Shown here: positions 12,058 to 23,142 of the stretch, piece after piece | Layout of the letters: every line of letters begins with the position of its first letter | How positions within the stretch are numbered: position 1 is the stretch's first letter | Source of the DNA: Zopfochytrium polystomum | Taxonomy: Eukaryota; Chytridiomycota; Chytridiomycetes; Chytridiales; Chytridiaceae | Length of the DNA: 64,000 bases | Assembly (NCBI GenBank): GCA_025765615.1 | Contig: JAIVFJ010000008.1 | Coordinates: 372,001-436,000, forward strand | Reading direction: 5' to 3' | Notes under the pieces: model-generated | The model's database searches: none | What the model was told of the DNA's origin: nothing | What the model saw: the letters and a program-made list of their open reading frames with translations, nothing else | Made by a program: the position numbers and the translations under genes

Positions 12058-14019
12058 ATGCCACAGAAGGTGGGGGCTCTGTTCTTTCGCAGTGCCGGAG
12101 TTGCTGGGAAGTAGAACGCCCTGACAATTTGCTTTCTCGCAGGAAGAGTTGCTTCAATGGTGTGATGGCTGCCTTGCACTAGAAGACGGCAACTTCAATG
12201 ACGCTCTCCTTATCTTTGAGGTTGGTGCCCTCCATCTGCTTGACTACGCGAGCCCACTCACCGATCCACTGGCCCGTTCCAATGCCAGCCAATTGCAGAC
12301 ACATCACGAATCCACTACAATATGGCCATGGCTTATCTTAACATTTCACTTCCCCAAGATGCGGTCAGTTGTTTGATCACTTCAAACTGTCGGGACATGA
12401 ACTCGACCTGACCTCGATCTTTGTTTCTCAGATCAAGTCCCTCACGGAGGCTGTAACTTGCGACCCGTTCTTGGCAGTTGGATACTTCGTCCGTGGAGTC
12501 CTCTTTTACAACGAAAATCTCCTCCCGGAGGCTCTGGCAGACTTTACTGACGCGCTCGCTGTGAGTTGCCTGGGTATTCATTTTGAATGGAATTTCACTA
12601 ATTTCGCTGTACAGTATCTCCGTGGCAACCTACTTATTGATTACACGCAACTCGGATTTGCTTACAAGCTTTTTGCTGCCGAGGTATCATTTAATCGTGG
12701 ACTTTGCTACGCACAGCTGCGTCAAGAAGGTTCCGCGCTGTCCGATTTCAACGACGCTCTCCAGACAAGGCCGCTGGACGGGGTGCATTTGCAGAGCCAC
12801 TCTCGCATTCCTCAAGGTCTTGAACTTGGATTGCAGGCGCCTTTGTACTGTCGCCCGTTCCAGGTCCCAACGAACGTGCTATTTAAGCCTCCACCAGGAA
12901 AAATTCGAAACGCACCGAAGATTGAATGGCTTCCGAAATCGTATGTAGTTGCATCAACGGAAAATGATGACTACGCCGGTTTCAGCGGCGCCAGATTCAA
13001 GGTTGGTGGTGGACTTGATTTTTGAGTGATTCACTGTAACGATGCCCCGTGCACCAGCCGAATCCCAGCGAGCGAAAAACCATTGGCCCACTCGACGAGA
13101 ATGCATTTTCTCCATCTGCTGCAACACTTTCGCGCTCACGGTCCGTCAAAAAGGGAACGCTCATTCCAAACCAAATTACCGCAATTGGTGTCTCGGACGT
13201 CAGGGCGACGACCCTCTCGCGATTAAAATCGGTAAACTCAGCTCCCAGCTTCGAACCGCTTCAGCGCGCCGCAAGTTTCAACTACCCTTCCTCCAAACCT
13301 GACTATTCAATGCCTTCAAGAAAATCCTCCCTGCCTGCGCCTTCTACGGATCCTTTCAGGACTGGCGCCGCGTACCGCGCCTCTGACTTTTCGATCAGAC
13401 CATCCCCACCACCGGGAATTTTGCATCCTCCGCGAGGAAACAGCCTCCGAGTCGACCGCCGTCCAAAGGATAACGACCGGGCTCGCCATTCGAACGGAGT
13501 TTCTCCCCGATCGCGGTCACTTGGAAGGGATGCAAGTCACCGCGAGGTTGCTAATCGAAACTACGACCGCAGCACAACGCCGGAGGAGTACTTTTCGTTT
13601 GGTGGTAGTCACACTGGGAGGACTAGGCAAACAAAGTCCGATGATGAGGGGATTTCGCTCAAGCGCCGAAACACAGAAATGAGTGTAACATCGACGAACG
13701 CAGGGGATAAGGTGGGAATTTTGACTATAATGAGATACTACGAGCTCACGCTTATGCGATTTGCTCACTTTTTCAGCTAAAGATCAAGTGCCACTTCTCT
13801 GAGGAAACTCGAATTATAGCTGTGGACCACAGCGTGAGCTTTCAAGAGCTTTGCCATCGCATTTCTCGGAAATTCAACCTAGACGGAAACCAGCTGAAAC
13901 TTAAATATCGTGATATCGAAGGGGAGCTCGTTTTAGTGATGGACCAGGAGGACATGGATATCGCGTTGGAAGGCGGCAGCGAGAGCAACGCACGGTTGGA
14001 GCTGTGGTGCTCCGTTTGA
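12058..14019 (+). CDS. noxR: NADPH oxidase regulator NoxR (p67phox homologue)
   Basis: Cytosolic activator of NADPH oxidase (Nox) complexes; p67phox proteins bind Rac-GTP through N-terminal TPR repeats. The exons are 12058-12069, 12143-12220, 12289-12363, 12432-12560, 12615-13001, 13058-13711 and 13777-14019; the sum is 1,578 nt or 525 residues, in the fungal NoxR range. TPR signatures in order are IADTSRIHYNMAMAYL, DPFLAVGYFVRGVLFY and the family block YLRGNLLIDYTQLGF followed by VSFNRGLCYAQL. A Ser/Arg/Pro-rich linker follows. The last exon encodes a PB1 domain (about residues 446-525) with the basic start LKIKCHF and an acidic OPCA-like DMDIALEGG region. The first exon is only four codons (MPQK); an upstream ATG at 12013 meets a stop after eight codons. 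Part of exon 5 around 12770-12860 matches the family poorly and could hide an unrecognised splice. Confidence 0.88.
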
Positions 14020-14949
14020 CCTTTTGATGACTTCATTGTATCTGTAGCACATAATCTTTTGCTGTTATTTGTTTGACAAATGTTACCCCACTTTCTGTCT
14101 CTCTTCTCTCGGTCTTCGTTATCTTGTGTGGCGCGCCCGTTTCCACGTTGCTCCTCATCTCTTCTGCGAACTAGCGCAGAATCCACCTCATCACGTCTCA
14201 TTTGCATTCTCGGTCGGAGTACAGATGGATTTTCGGTTGGCCTCTTCGGGCAACGCCCCAGCAAGCGTATCTTGTTTTTCCGTTTTCACTTCCTATGTCA
14301 TTTCCCATTTTCATCATCTAACGTAGAACTTGAAGGTGCAACCACTAACCACTGCCCGTTTAAAACGAAATGGATTCCCATTTGAACTGTTCTTTATTCC
14401 AACAAAAAGGGGGAGGAGGCGTTGTCAAAGTATGCAAAAAGGCAGACGCAGAGACAGAGGCGTTGGTTGCCCTTCGAAAACCTTTGTACTGTGCAATTTA
14501 TTTCTACAAAAGAAAGGGGGCCGCCGAGCCAGACAGACAGCAAGACAAACAAAGGCAGAGGGGAAAGCGACAGAGAGAGCTAAGGTGAGACAGACAGACA
14601 CGGTGAATTGACAAAAAAGGCAGTTTGCACCGAAAAAGGTAATATTTGCAGAGTTGCACTCGTCACAGATGTTGGACGTTCAAAAACTTTGACCCAATTT
14701 TGTGAGCCGTTCGCATCAGGGGACATTGCTGTTTGTGCGATAGTGAAGTGCTGAACGCGTCACAACTGAGAAAACATTCCTGCGTCGCAGTCTATCGGAA
14801 ACTTCGCTAAATTTTCTCGAACAGCAAAATTCTACCAAGCAAGGAAAAGTCAACGAATGAAAAAAACGAAAGTAACGAGCAGCCAAGACGTCGAACAAAT
14901 CAGAATCGGCTTCTCCAACCAAGCGTTGCAGAAGATGAGGCATGTCAAA
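14020..14949. other. Intergenic region between convergent noxR and phosphatase genes
   Basis: This stretch of about 930 bases lies between two convergent 3' ends. It contains G/A-rich low-complexity DNA (14405-14600). No gene, RNA or clear regulatory element was recognised. Confidence 0.4.
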
Positions 14950-16570
14950 TCACAGGAACTTCTGAAACAACAATGGTAAAACGTGCACTGCTCCAACAGC
15001 AATAAAAAAATACGTGATAATATCCAAAACGATCCGAGCAGTCAGTCTTGGTATTCGGTATCGCGAAGGAGATGCGGGACTGTTTGAAGACCCTTGCAGC
15101 GAGTAGGTTGACAAAAATTCTTCTGAGTTGTTACAGTTGTCTTCTAATTTGTTACCATTGGAGTTGCCCCCCAACACCTTGCAGAGTGTGGACCGCGCAC
15201 TGAAGAGATCGGTGATCAAAGGTCGGAGAGTGATTTTCACTGACTTTCGGAAGCCGTATAAAGTAGCTACGCCGACAGCGAGCCGAGCTACGGCCATTAT
15301 AGGTGAGGTTGGAGAAGCTTTAGGAGATCCAGGGCCATGGAGCCAGCACCCAACGACAACTCCAGACATTACAGAAACAAATGCGACAGTATCTTCAAAG
15401 CATGGGCAAGGGCCTTCCGGCTCCGGGTGGAATTTTAAGGCGGCAAGTCCGGCAAGTACTGCCATCACAGGTGCTGCGAAAAAGGATAACTGAGCATCAG
15501 TCGCGTGGTAAACATAAAATGCGCAAACTGAAGCAAACACGACACAAACCTGATGAGCCTGGCGAGAACATCCAAGCCTCCAATAATCGACCAGCCCCAA
15601 GGATCCACCAAACGGTCGCTAAGTAGAGACCCATTGCTGCGGCGCCCACGACGTCCGTGAAAGAGTGCATTCCAGTAACAATTCTGGAGAACCCCATAAG
15701 GAATGCGTAGCTGAGACAAGCACCGTAGGCGAAAACAACAGTAACAGTCGACCAAGCCGCGTGATGTGCTTCGACGTACGGAAGGTACAAAAAGTGCAGG
15801 AAGAAGATAACGTGGGCGGCTGCAGAGACGGCGTTGGCGGTATGCGTGCTTGGAAAACCATACTCCAGCGCGGTCGAATGAAGCAAGCTGGTTCGTTTTA
15901 CGGGAGGGGAGAGCGGGCGCGGGACGCACAACCAGTCCTTCACAAAAGACGTCCAGAAGACGCCGAGACCTAGCAGGATGACAAGCCCTCGTCCAAACAC
16001 GCGCATAGCATCCTCGCCGCCAACAACAATACCCGAGTCGAACCAAAAGAGGGGCGGAAGCAGAAGCATGTATGCGCCATGATTGCCAAGGAGGCCGAGC
16101 GAAGCGAATAGTCCAATAGCGCGTGAGGAGAAGCGAGCTTGAAGATTGGCGATCACGAGAGACTGACTATGAATTTGAGATAGAATGATCGTTCGAATTT
16201 TCTCCCGTGCAGATGTCGGATACGAGAGTGAAGCGCTTTCTTTGTGATCTTCTTCCGCTTGCTTCAATCGGCTGGAAAGGGCACCAACGGCATAGGAACT
16301 GTCAATGGACATTTTGCGCCCCACCACTGCAGAGGACAAGTCGGAAGAGTGGCCAACCACTGCCCACGCGGCCGCGGCCGCAGCGTCCAGCGATGAGAAG
16401 TGCTGGTGCGGATGGTGGGGATGGTGATGCCGAGGAGGAGACACCGACGACGACGACGCCGGCAACGACGATGAGGTGAGGGGGCGCGGAAGAGGGCTGC
16501 TGCTTCCAGGGTGGGTCGCCGGGGCTGCTACCCCGGGCAGCTGTGCTTGTTGTGACGGCCTTCTTAGCAT
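14950..16570 (-). CDS. PAP2-family dihydrosphingosine/sphingosine 1-phosphate phosphatase
   Basis: Multi-pass ER-type membrane enzyme expected to dephosphorylate long-chain base phosphates (yeast Lcb3/Ysr3, animal SGPP). The model is complement(join(14950..15558, 15614..16570)): a 55-nt intron, both exons multiples of three, 521 residues. The three PAP2 motifs are visible in order. These are KDWLCVPRP with conserved continuation SPPVKR, PSTHTAN (PS-T-H in place of the usual PSGH, as in Lcb3-type enzymes), and SRIVTGMHSFTDV. About eight to ten hydrophobic helices follow, and a Ser/Asn-rich loop precedes the last one. The N terminus has a Ser/Pro/His low-complexity stretch coded by CAG/CCT-type repeats. 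The start was placed at MLRRPSQQ; 52 further in-frame codons upstream are Ser/Cys-rich and probably leader. The intron position is inferred from frame. Confidence 0.85.
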
Positions 16571-17400
16571 CGTGCTGCTGCTGCTGCTGCTGCTGCTCCT
16601 GCTGCTGCTGTGGGAAGGGAATAACAATGGCGAGCGAGAGAGGCAGGCGGATGAAGAGAACAGACAGAAAGGCAGACACTCAGACAGACAAAAGTCGGAC
16701 AATCTGTTTTTCCAACAGCATGGCAAACACCCGAAACATCATCAGACCAGGCAGTCAGCCTTGTCGTTGGTGGCTCTGGTGCGGAAAAGATGGTCTGACA
16801 GCCAAGCACTGATCTAAGGTGGGTCCGCGACAGACCTTCTATAGATTGTCTAGTCCATCCAACTTGTCCCCCACACTCACTTTCGCCATGTCATGGCCCC
16901 CTTCATGGGACTACCCTGGTGACAGCTCTGTCTACAGCCCAGTTGCATAAATCACCACAGTTGGCAACATAAGGGACGTTCTTCAGCTTCCTCCGCTACA
17001 AGGCGTATTAGGTCGCACAACAATGGTTCCTCGGCTGCTGTTTGGTGAAGGTCGCCGGCAGCGAAAGCTGTCCCACTGTCCGGCTACTAATTGTTTGTTC
17101 CTGTTGCTGGCAACAACGAGATTCCTCAGTGCCTGTGCAGTGAGGGGCGCCAGCTGCGCCCTGTCCGTCCCACCACAACACTACTAACCACTCCTGTTGT
17201 GTTTGAGATTAGGTTCCAAAAGATAAATCCCCTGATGCCCTTTTCTCTCTCTTTATTCCGTGGTTGTGTTGAACCCCAGGGAGCACCCTTCCATTTCCCC
17301 TCACACTGGCCCACAGCCATGCAAGTCGTCAGAGATCTTGCTCCAATCCTCAGAGGATTGTCCCTCTGAACCTCCATTCTTTGTGTAGAGACCCCTGTTA
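16571..17400. other. Upstream region of the phosphatase gene
   Basis: No gene was recognised. The part next to the start codon is rich in CTG/GCT and AGAC repeats. The remainder is unique-looking DNA leading into transposon-derived sequence from about 17400. Confidence 0.4.
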
Positions 17401-17830
17401 GTGTTAGGCGGAACTGACTGGTTAGCAGCAAGAGGCACAAGACGGACCTGAACCTATTGTGACTGTCAGTTATTGTTCTCACGATGCCCATGGGAGAGCG
17501 AGCCACTGCCAATGCAGACCTGGGCGCTGGCTTGCGCTGATGACAAATACTCGGAGTATTAAGTGGAACAGGAACCCAGTGTCAACAGTTTTCCTCCTCC
17601 TCTGCTCAAGCAGATAATATAGGAGAGGTTTTTACCCTGTGCCAGTCATGCTTGCCTAGCAACTATTACAGCGTGTTTATCATCATCATGTATCAATAAT
17701 TCATAACAGAGTTTTTTTCTCTTTCTCTCCAAGTTGGGGAGAAGGACCACCCACAAACACACATCTCCACTTCATTCACTCCTTCCACTCACTCACTCAG
17801 AGTAGACTGTTTACAGTTAGACAGATGAGT
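17401..17830 (+). mobile_element. LTR-like fragment carrying an inverted-repeat (MITE-like) insertion, copy A
   Basis: Positions 17401-17547 are a close copy of 61380-61521. At 17548 a terminal-inverted-repeat element begins (TACTCGGAGTATTAAGTGG). Its interior, 17585-17810, is the reverse complement of the interior of the same element at 61522-61816, although the left flank is in the same orientation. The right inverted repeat here is cut after about ten bases (near 17814). The shared flank starts with TGTTAGG, like an LTR end. No coding sequence was seen. Confidence 0.75.
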
Positions 17831-18059
17831 AGGGATACTCTGTGGACTAAGCGAGTAGTAGGGTTGAAACAGCCCTAGATATAGCCCAATAAAGTTAGTT
17901 TTGGTCTGCTATTTGCTTTCTGTCAGGAACATGGCAGGACAGGGCAAGGCAGACAAGGAACTGAGAGGAGTGATGATTGTATTGGAAACAAAGATATGGG
18001 AGGGCTGCGCCATAACCACCTCGCCTGCGTATTTGTAATCCAGCACGCCAGAGGGGAGC

Positions 18060-18905
18060 TGGATTAAACTGTATTAAACTTTATTTTGCAACTTTTGCAT
18101 TGCTGATGCAATTGTTGGTCCAGCAAGATTGAAAGAGTATCCACTTCTGCTGACCTTTTTTGGAACCCTGGACTCTCCCAGAGTGATGACACCCTGTCAT
18201 ATGGAAAACCCTTCACCATGAGGCCAGCCATGTTTTTCACACATGACAGAGCCACAAATGTGAGCCCAGTTGTTTGTTCTTTGGAGCCAATGTCAACATA
18301 AGCAGAAGCAAGTGTTTGCCCTTGACTCTTTTGAATTGTCATGGCATAGGCCAGCCTCAAGGCCAACTGTGTACGTGTTCCTCCATTAGTGCCATCAACT
18401 GATATCAGAGCAACAGCCACATATTTCTCATGGCCCTCAACACCGTTGTCAAAAGTCGGACCAGGAGCTGCATATTGGTCCATTTCAACCACCACAAACA
18501 GTGGCATTGCAGCATTGTCAGATCCAAAAACTATATCTCGGACAGTAACCAGTACCAAGTGCACCATTTGTAAGCCCAACACGCTTCCACATTTGATGTT
18601 AGGGCAACCCTTGCCCCAATGGCAATGTAAATGAAGTTCTCCAAGTTTTGAAAGTCCTTGGATTCCTTACTTCTTGCATCTTCAGGATTATTGAGTGCAG
18701 TTACCCAAACAATTGGAGAGCAAAGCTGCTGCAGCTGGGCGCAGTTGTCCTCCTCAACTGCAGAGTTTGTGAAGAATAAATGCACTGAATCCCGAATTGG
18801 TTTTGGTAAATCTCACATGCACCAGCCCTTTCATAACTGCAGTTGTTCATAAGAAATCTCCAGTGATCTTTTGTCATGATGCCATTGCGCAATGCCCTCA
18901 AGAGG
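18060..18905 (-). pseudogene. Pif1-type helicase C-terminal remnant (Helitron-like)
   Basis: Three minus-strand reading frames together resemble the C-terminal half of Pif1-family helicases, as found in Helitrons. The pieces are ALRNGIMTKDHWRFLMN-like text near 18900-18850, FQNLENFIYIAIGARVALTS near 18640-18600 and, after a frameshift near 18575, LALRLAYAMTIQKSQGQTLA (helicase motif VI region) with GLTFVALSCVKNMAGL. The N-terminal helicase motifs are not present. No Rep domain or convincing Helitron terminus was found, so the element type is an inference. Confidence 0.75.
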
Positions 18906-19544
18906 TCAACAAAAGTTACTTGGTTTGGGTCGTTGTGAGACTGTGCTCTCTAAACCTCCTCACCCTGGGCTGGAGGTGGAAATAGAGCAATGGCCTAAAT
19001 ACCAATCCTATCTAATGAAAAGGGCAAAAGAAGGTGTCTAGGGGTCACCAGACAGGAAAATGTATTTGGAGTCTACTAAAGCCCATCATCAAACACAAGA
19101 GAAACTCTTTAAACACAAAAAAGAGCAGCTATCACACATCTAAAAAGGAAACATAAGAAAAGTGTGACAAAGGTGGCACAATCACAAAAGAAAGTGCAAA
19201 ATGCCTATTGTCCAAGACACAGAGAAACCCCAATGGCAAAGCCAAAGGGACCAAATCACTTGGTAAGGAATGAGACTTAGGGCAACAAAGGGCACGCCTA
19301 AGGCAGCACCAACCAATCTGTGCCAGCTCCTTCCCAAGGCAGAAGCCAAGGGGGAAGGCAAGAGAGTGGGGAGGAAAGTGGCCAGGTCCCAACCTGTTGG
19401 AGCCACCACCTTGGAGCACCAGCTCCCTCTCTGCCAAAGACCAGCCCTAAGTTGGAGGGAGTTGGACACAAAGGGCAAACACAAGGAACAGTTAGTGTGC
19501 AGAGATGCCTGTTGGATCAAACCAGAACTGTTTTCCACTTATAC
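18906..19544. other. Unassigned repeat-rich stretch
   Basis: No coding sequence with family features was seen. The composition and position suggest degenerate internal retroelement DNA leading into copia remnant A. Confidence 0.3.
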
Positions 19545-20626
19545 TGCAATTAACGTCACCCCCAGTGGGCCTTACTGGGAGCACTTAGGCATGACTGTGG
19601 AAGGCCGGACCGATGTGGCAGACTGGCAATGTGAAATCAACCGAAGGCCCACGAACACCGAAGTCCCAGCTTGTAGGCTAGTGTGGCCTGGACCTGTGTC
19701 AGAGGGGGTGGAGTCCTGAGCAAGGAGCCCATTCCGCAAGGAGTACCAACCAGGAGACAGTTATTCTCCTGATGTGCCCAGGCGAGACGCGGGGGAAAGC
19801 GTTGAGGGCTAGCTGTGTATGGGGGAGTGGTCGCCTTGCCTCATAGGGTACTGGGGGGAGCCCAGACCAGCATCGTGCAGAAGGCTCACCTGTGCAGTTT
19901 TTTTTTGTTATCTCTTGTGCTTTCTTTTGTGTGCAGGGTATCTTAGAAAATCTGAACTAATTTTCCCTATTGTTTCTTAAAGTTAAAACCATCACAAGTA
20001 GATTCAATTTCTCCACAGCCACAAAACAAACATAACACTTTAAAATTTGGAATCCACCACAAACTTCTTACCTTCAGTGTACGCATTCAGGCCAACTCTG
20101 TTTGACAAGCACACCCAAAACCCTTGTATATGTGCAGACCGCCTTTGAAGTTATTGAACAACCCACGAATGTCAACAAAACCTGGAACAAATGGGCCAAC
20201 AAGGTCAAACTTTGTGAAGACAGCAGCATTGAGTGCTTCTATGCACAGCTCATGGCTAAGGGCCCCACTTAGTGTCATTGCATTTATATTCAGAATACTC
20301 ACTCAACTCTTGTCCAAATCAATAGTCCTTGTTAACTCACGGAAATGGCTGCCTGAATCAACTGGGACACTGACACAGTTGATATCAGCAACAAGTACCT
20401 CAGCAGCATATTTTATGTGCCAATCCGCATTGAGCAGTTCATTACCACTGCACTGACTGCTGGAGTTGAACAGCCACCTAAATCAAACAGTTGTCAGGAA
20501 AGTCATGCAATGTTCTGGGACTACTGCACCCTCTTTTGTCAGATACACATCATCCACTCATCCACACCGCAAGCTAAGTTAACAATATTTGCTTTTTGGT
20601 GATTCTGGCCAAAACTTCTTCTGCCA

Positions 20627-21385
20627 TTGCCTTGCCTAATCTACAAACTCTGCGAAATGGGAGCAATGAAAACCATCCTCAATATGCAGCTGGAACATCA
20701 ACATGACGGAATCTTCTTACACAAGAAAGTCTATAGCAAGAAGTTACTTCAGTACCATGCAAACTTTATCAACAGGTGCACTGCAGTAACTGCCCTTCCC
20801 AGTAGCCTCAATCTTCAGCCACGTAGGATCGACAAAGCACCTGCAGATCAGAGACTGTACCAGGCAATCCATGACAGCATCAACTACCTTGCAACACACA
20901 CACGACCAGACCTTGCCCCAGCAGTTTCATATCTTGGTGCCTTCAGCAAGGATCCCAACATAGCCAGTTACCCCGACGCTGCCCATGGTGCCCACTCAGA
21001 TGGGAAATCACAGCTTGGCTACTATGGTTTATTTGGAGGAACAGCTATTAGTTGGACATCTGTTTGCAGCAGCACTGTCATGCTGTCACCGCAGGAAGCT
21101 GAATATGTAGCTCTGTCTGAACTGGGACGAGAACTTAAGGCACTATCCCAACTCTACTCAGCACTTCAACTTCCGTCTCCCACTCCTCTTGTCATCTACA
21201 CTGACAACAGCGGTGTGATCAACCTCAGTTCAAATGATCTTTATACCAATCCGTCAAAGCATATCATGGTAAAGTATCATTATATTCAAGAGCTCGTGGA
21301 ACAAAAAGTAGAGCGGCTTGAGTGGATTGCTGGAGGAGAACAGCCTGCAGACTATATGACGAAATCTCTCAGCTGCTCTCAGTGA
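20627..21385 (+). pseudogene. Copia reverse transcriptase/RNase H C-terminal fragment
   Basis: A 252-residue open frame shows the end of a Ty1/copia pol. MGAMKTILNMQLEHQHDGIF corresponds to the RT thumb segment. THTRPDLAPAVSYLGAFSKD, GKSQLGYYGLFGGTAISW, PQEAEYVALSE, VIYTDNSGVINL and the terminal PADYMTKSL are RNase H landmarks. Relative to usual copia pol, the stretch between FSKD and the GYSDA-like segment is shortened. The upstream RT palm is present only as broken frames (20045-20620), so this is a dead copy. It is about 90% identical by eye to 35263-35793. Confidence 0.85.
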
Positions 21386-21939
21386 ATACCATTTGAGTCA
21401 CATTGGCCTTTGTTTCTTCTCTTTCCTCTGATTCATTTTTTCTTATCTGTGAAGTTGCTTTCTTCTTTGTTCTTTTTCATTACTTTGACTCATTTTCTTT
21501 TACCTCTGAAGTTCAATATGTGCCCCCATCCTTTTTTTGTTAGTGTGGTCTGTCCTTTCTGTTCTGCCATCTGATGGCCAGTCATACCTGATGAAATCCC
21601 ACCCAGGACTGGAGGGACTTGGTGTGTGTGGGGATGAAGAGAGAGAGAGAGAGAGAGAGAGCAGTGATGATGGAAAAGGGAAAGGAGTGAGAGGATGTAG
21701 AGAGGAGAGAGGAGTGAGTGGGCAGAGCTGGAAGAGAGAGCAAATGAAGGAAGAGAGATTGGCTTGTTTTGCACTGGATTCTGTCAAAGGGAGCAAGGAG
21801 GGGGTTTTTTTTCCTTGTTTGATCTCTGTGAGAGTTTGCTGCTTTTATACTCCTGCAGGTTGGAGCCATCAGAAAACAGAGGGAGCAGTGGGCTGCACAG
21901 AGCAGGCCACAGAAATGGGATAAAGCAGGCTGAGCACCA

Positions 21940-22155
21940 ATCCCCAGCCTGGGCTAAGTACCCATTCAGGGCTGAGTACCACCCAGGGCTGGGCATCACT
22001 CAGGGCTGAGTACCAGCCAGGGCTAAGTACCAGCCTGGGCTGAGCACCACCCAGGGCTGAGTACCAGCCTGGGCTGTGCACCACCCAGGGCTAAGTACCA
22101 GCCGGGGCTGAGTACCACCTTGGGCTGAGCACTTTGTCTGGGCTGAGTACCACCA
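21940..22155 (+). repeat. 17-18-bp tandem array GGGCTGAGTACCACCCA inside the solo LTR
   Basis: About twelve degenerate units of the form GGGCTGAGTACCA(C/G)CC stand head to tail. The other LTR copy has fewer units (62815-62945), so the array varies in length between copies. Confidence 0.88.
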
Positions 22156-22394
22156 GGAACCAATTTACAGCTTGTTTGAGAAACAGTTGCTTGCAAATTA
22201 GTTTGGTTGTTTCCAAATCAGGAAGCTTGTTTGGGAAACAAGCCGCTTTTTTCCTTGTTTTTAGAAATCCAATGATTGGTGCAATCTCTGGTGAGCTCAG
22301 TTATTATCTCACTTTTAGAAATGCAGTGATTGGTGCAATCCCTGATTCCTAAATGCCTGTTGCATTGCTCAGGTTGCACAGCACAGCAGGAAAG

Positions 22395-22495
22395 CTGGAA
22401 TTCCAGATCAGGAAGCGGAATTCCAGTGCAGAGAGAGGAATTCCAGATCAGGAAGCGGAATTCCGATGCAGAGTGTGGAATTCCGGTGCATTGGG
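22395..22495 (+). repeat. Interspersed GGAATTCC palindrome array
   Basis: Five GGAATTCC palindromes are spaced about 20 bases apart, separated by related GATCAGGAAGC or GATGCAGAG units. The same array occurs at 63187-63282 in the second LTR copy. Confidence 0.85.
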
Positions 22496-22903
22496 CAGTG
22501 GTACACTGCTTCTGCATGCTTGCTGTGCTGTGTTACATGTGCAGAGTGCGTAGTTTGAGCGTTTTTGTGCATGTTCTAATTGCATTGTTCCTACCGGTAG
22601 GATGAACAAAGCTAGAACAACAGCCGCCTTTGCCTATCTCTTTTTATTGAGAACAGATTAGCCCTTCCGAGCACCACATTCAAGTATTGAATCTACTGAG
22701 CCCTTCAAACACCCCATCCAATGTGATTGGATGGAGTTCTCAAAGGGATCATCAGTAACAGGCGTAGTGTACCCCGTGGGTCGAATCTCAACAATACCTG
22801 TTTGTGATTCTTCTTTCTCTGGTGTACGGTTTCCTTAAGTTGACTATGGCTTAAGGTTTTCCTCCGTGCCGGCCTTTGCTCCTGCCCACAGCTTAGGGGG
22901 GAG

Positions 22904-23142
22904 TGTTAGTTTTGGGTCTTTTGGTGTAAGCAGTGTGCAGGAGCTTTGACCTGATACTGCTCTGCAAGGATGACTTGCAGCATTTTGCAAGTGATGGTCC
23001 TTGTAACAGTTTTGTATAAAGACAAACACAAGACTGACAGAAGCCAAGATCAACCTCCCACCACCACCACCTTCAGTAGTGTACTCCACCCATCACCACA
23101 GCAGCCCAATCCATCAATCAGCGAACATAGCGAATTCTTTCA
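22904..23142 (+). mobile_element. 3' LTR of copia remnant A
   Basis: The 239-bp LTR starts TGTTAGTTTTGGG directly after the purine tract GCTTAGGGGGGAG and ends GCGAATTCTTTCA. Homologues are at 30892-31117 and 36128-36356. The next base is the truncated edge of a Harbinger transposase remnant, so the element appears to have inserted into that gene. Confidence 0.88.

Larger units (their letters stand above)
21584..22798 (+). mobile_element. Solo LTR with 5-bp target-site duplication
   Basis: The LTR is 21589-22793 (1,205 bp), starting TGATGAAATCCC and ending CGAATCTCAACA, i.e. TG..CA. It is flanked by the perfect duplication ATACC (21584-21588 and 22794-22798). The unoccupied version of the site is preserved in copia remnant B at about 36011-36030. 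Internally it contains a GA tract, a 17-18-bp tandem array and a GGAATTCC array. A second copy lies at 62476-63584. No coding capacity is seen, so it is probably the relic of LTR-LTR recombination. Confidence 0.92.
19545..23142 (+). mobile_element. Ty1/copia retrotransposon remnant A, interrupted by a solo LTR
   Basis: The segment is collinear with 33905-36356 (remnant B). In order it has a conserved ~350-bp non-coding block (19545-19905), degenerate reverse transcriptase remnants, an RT/RNase H frame (20627-21385), a tail region and a polypurine tract (AGCTTAGGGGGGAG). It ends with a 239-bp 3' LTR (22904-23142) starting TGTTAG and ending TTTCA. A foreign solo LTR (21589-22793) is inserted in the tail. 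The 5' boundary is not resolved. Confidence 0.8.

Noticed and set aside
16571..16726. Upstream extension of the lipid phosphatase
   Set aside because: The 52 extra in-frame codons are Ser/Cys low-complexity text coded by repeats; the methionine at 16570 is a more ordinary start.
18060..18905. Complete Helitron
   Set aside because: Only the C-terminal helicase part is present; no Rep motif and no reliable 5'-TC or 3'-CTRR hairpin end was found.
19768..19795. Hammerhead-ribozyme-like string CTGATG..GAGAC
   Set aside because: The core A after CTGATG and the GAA box are both changed, in both copies, and no partner strand for stem I was found nearby.
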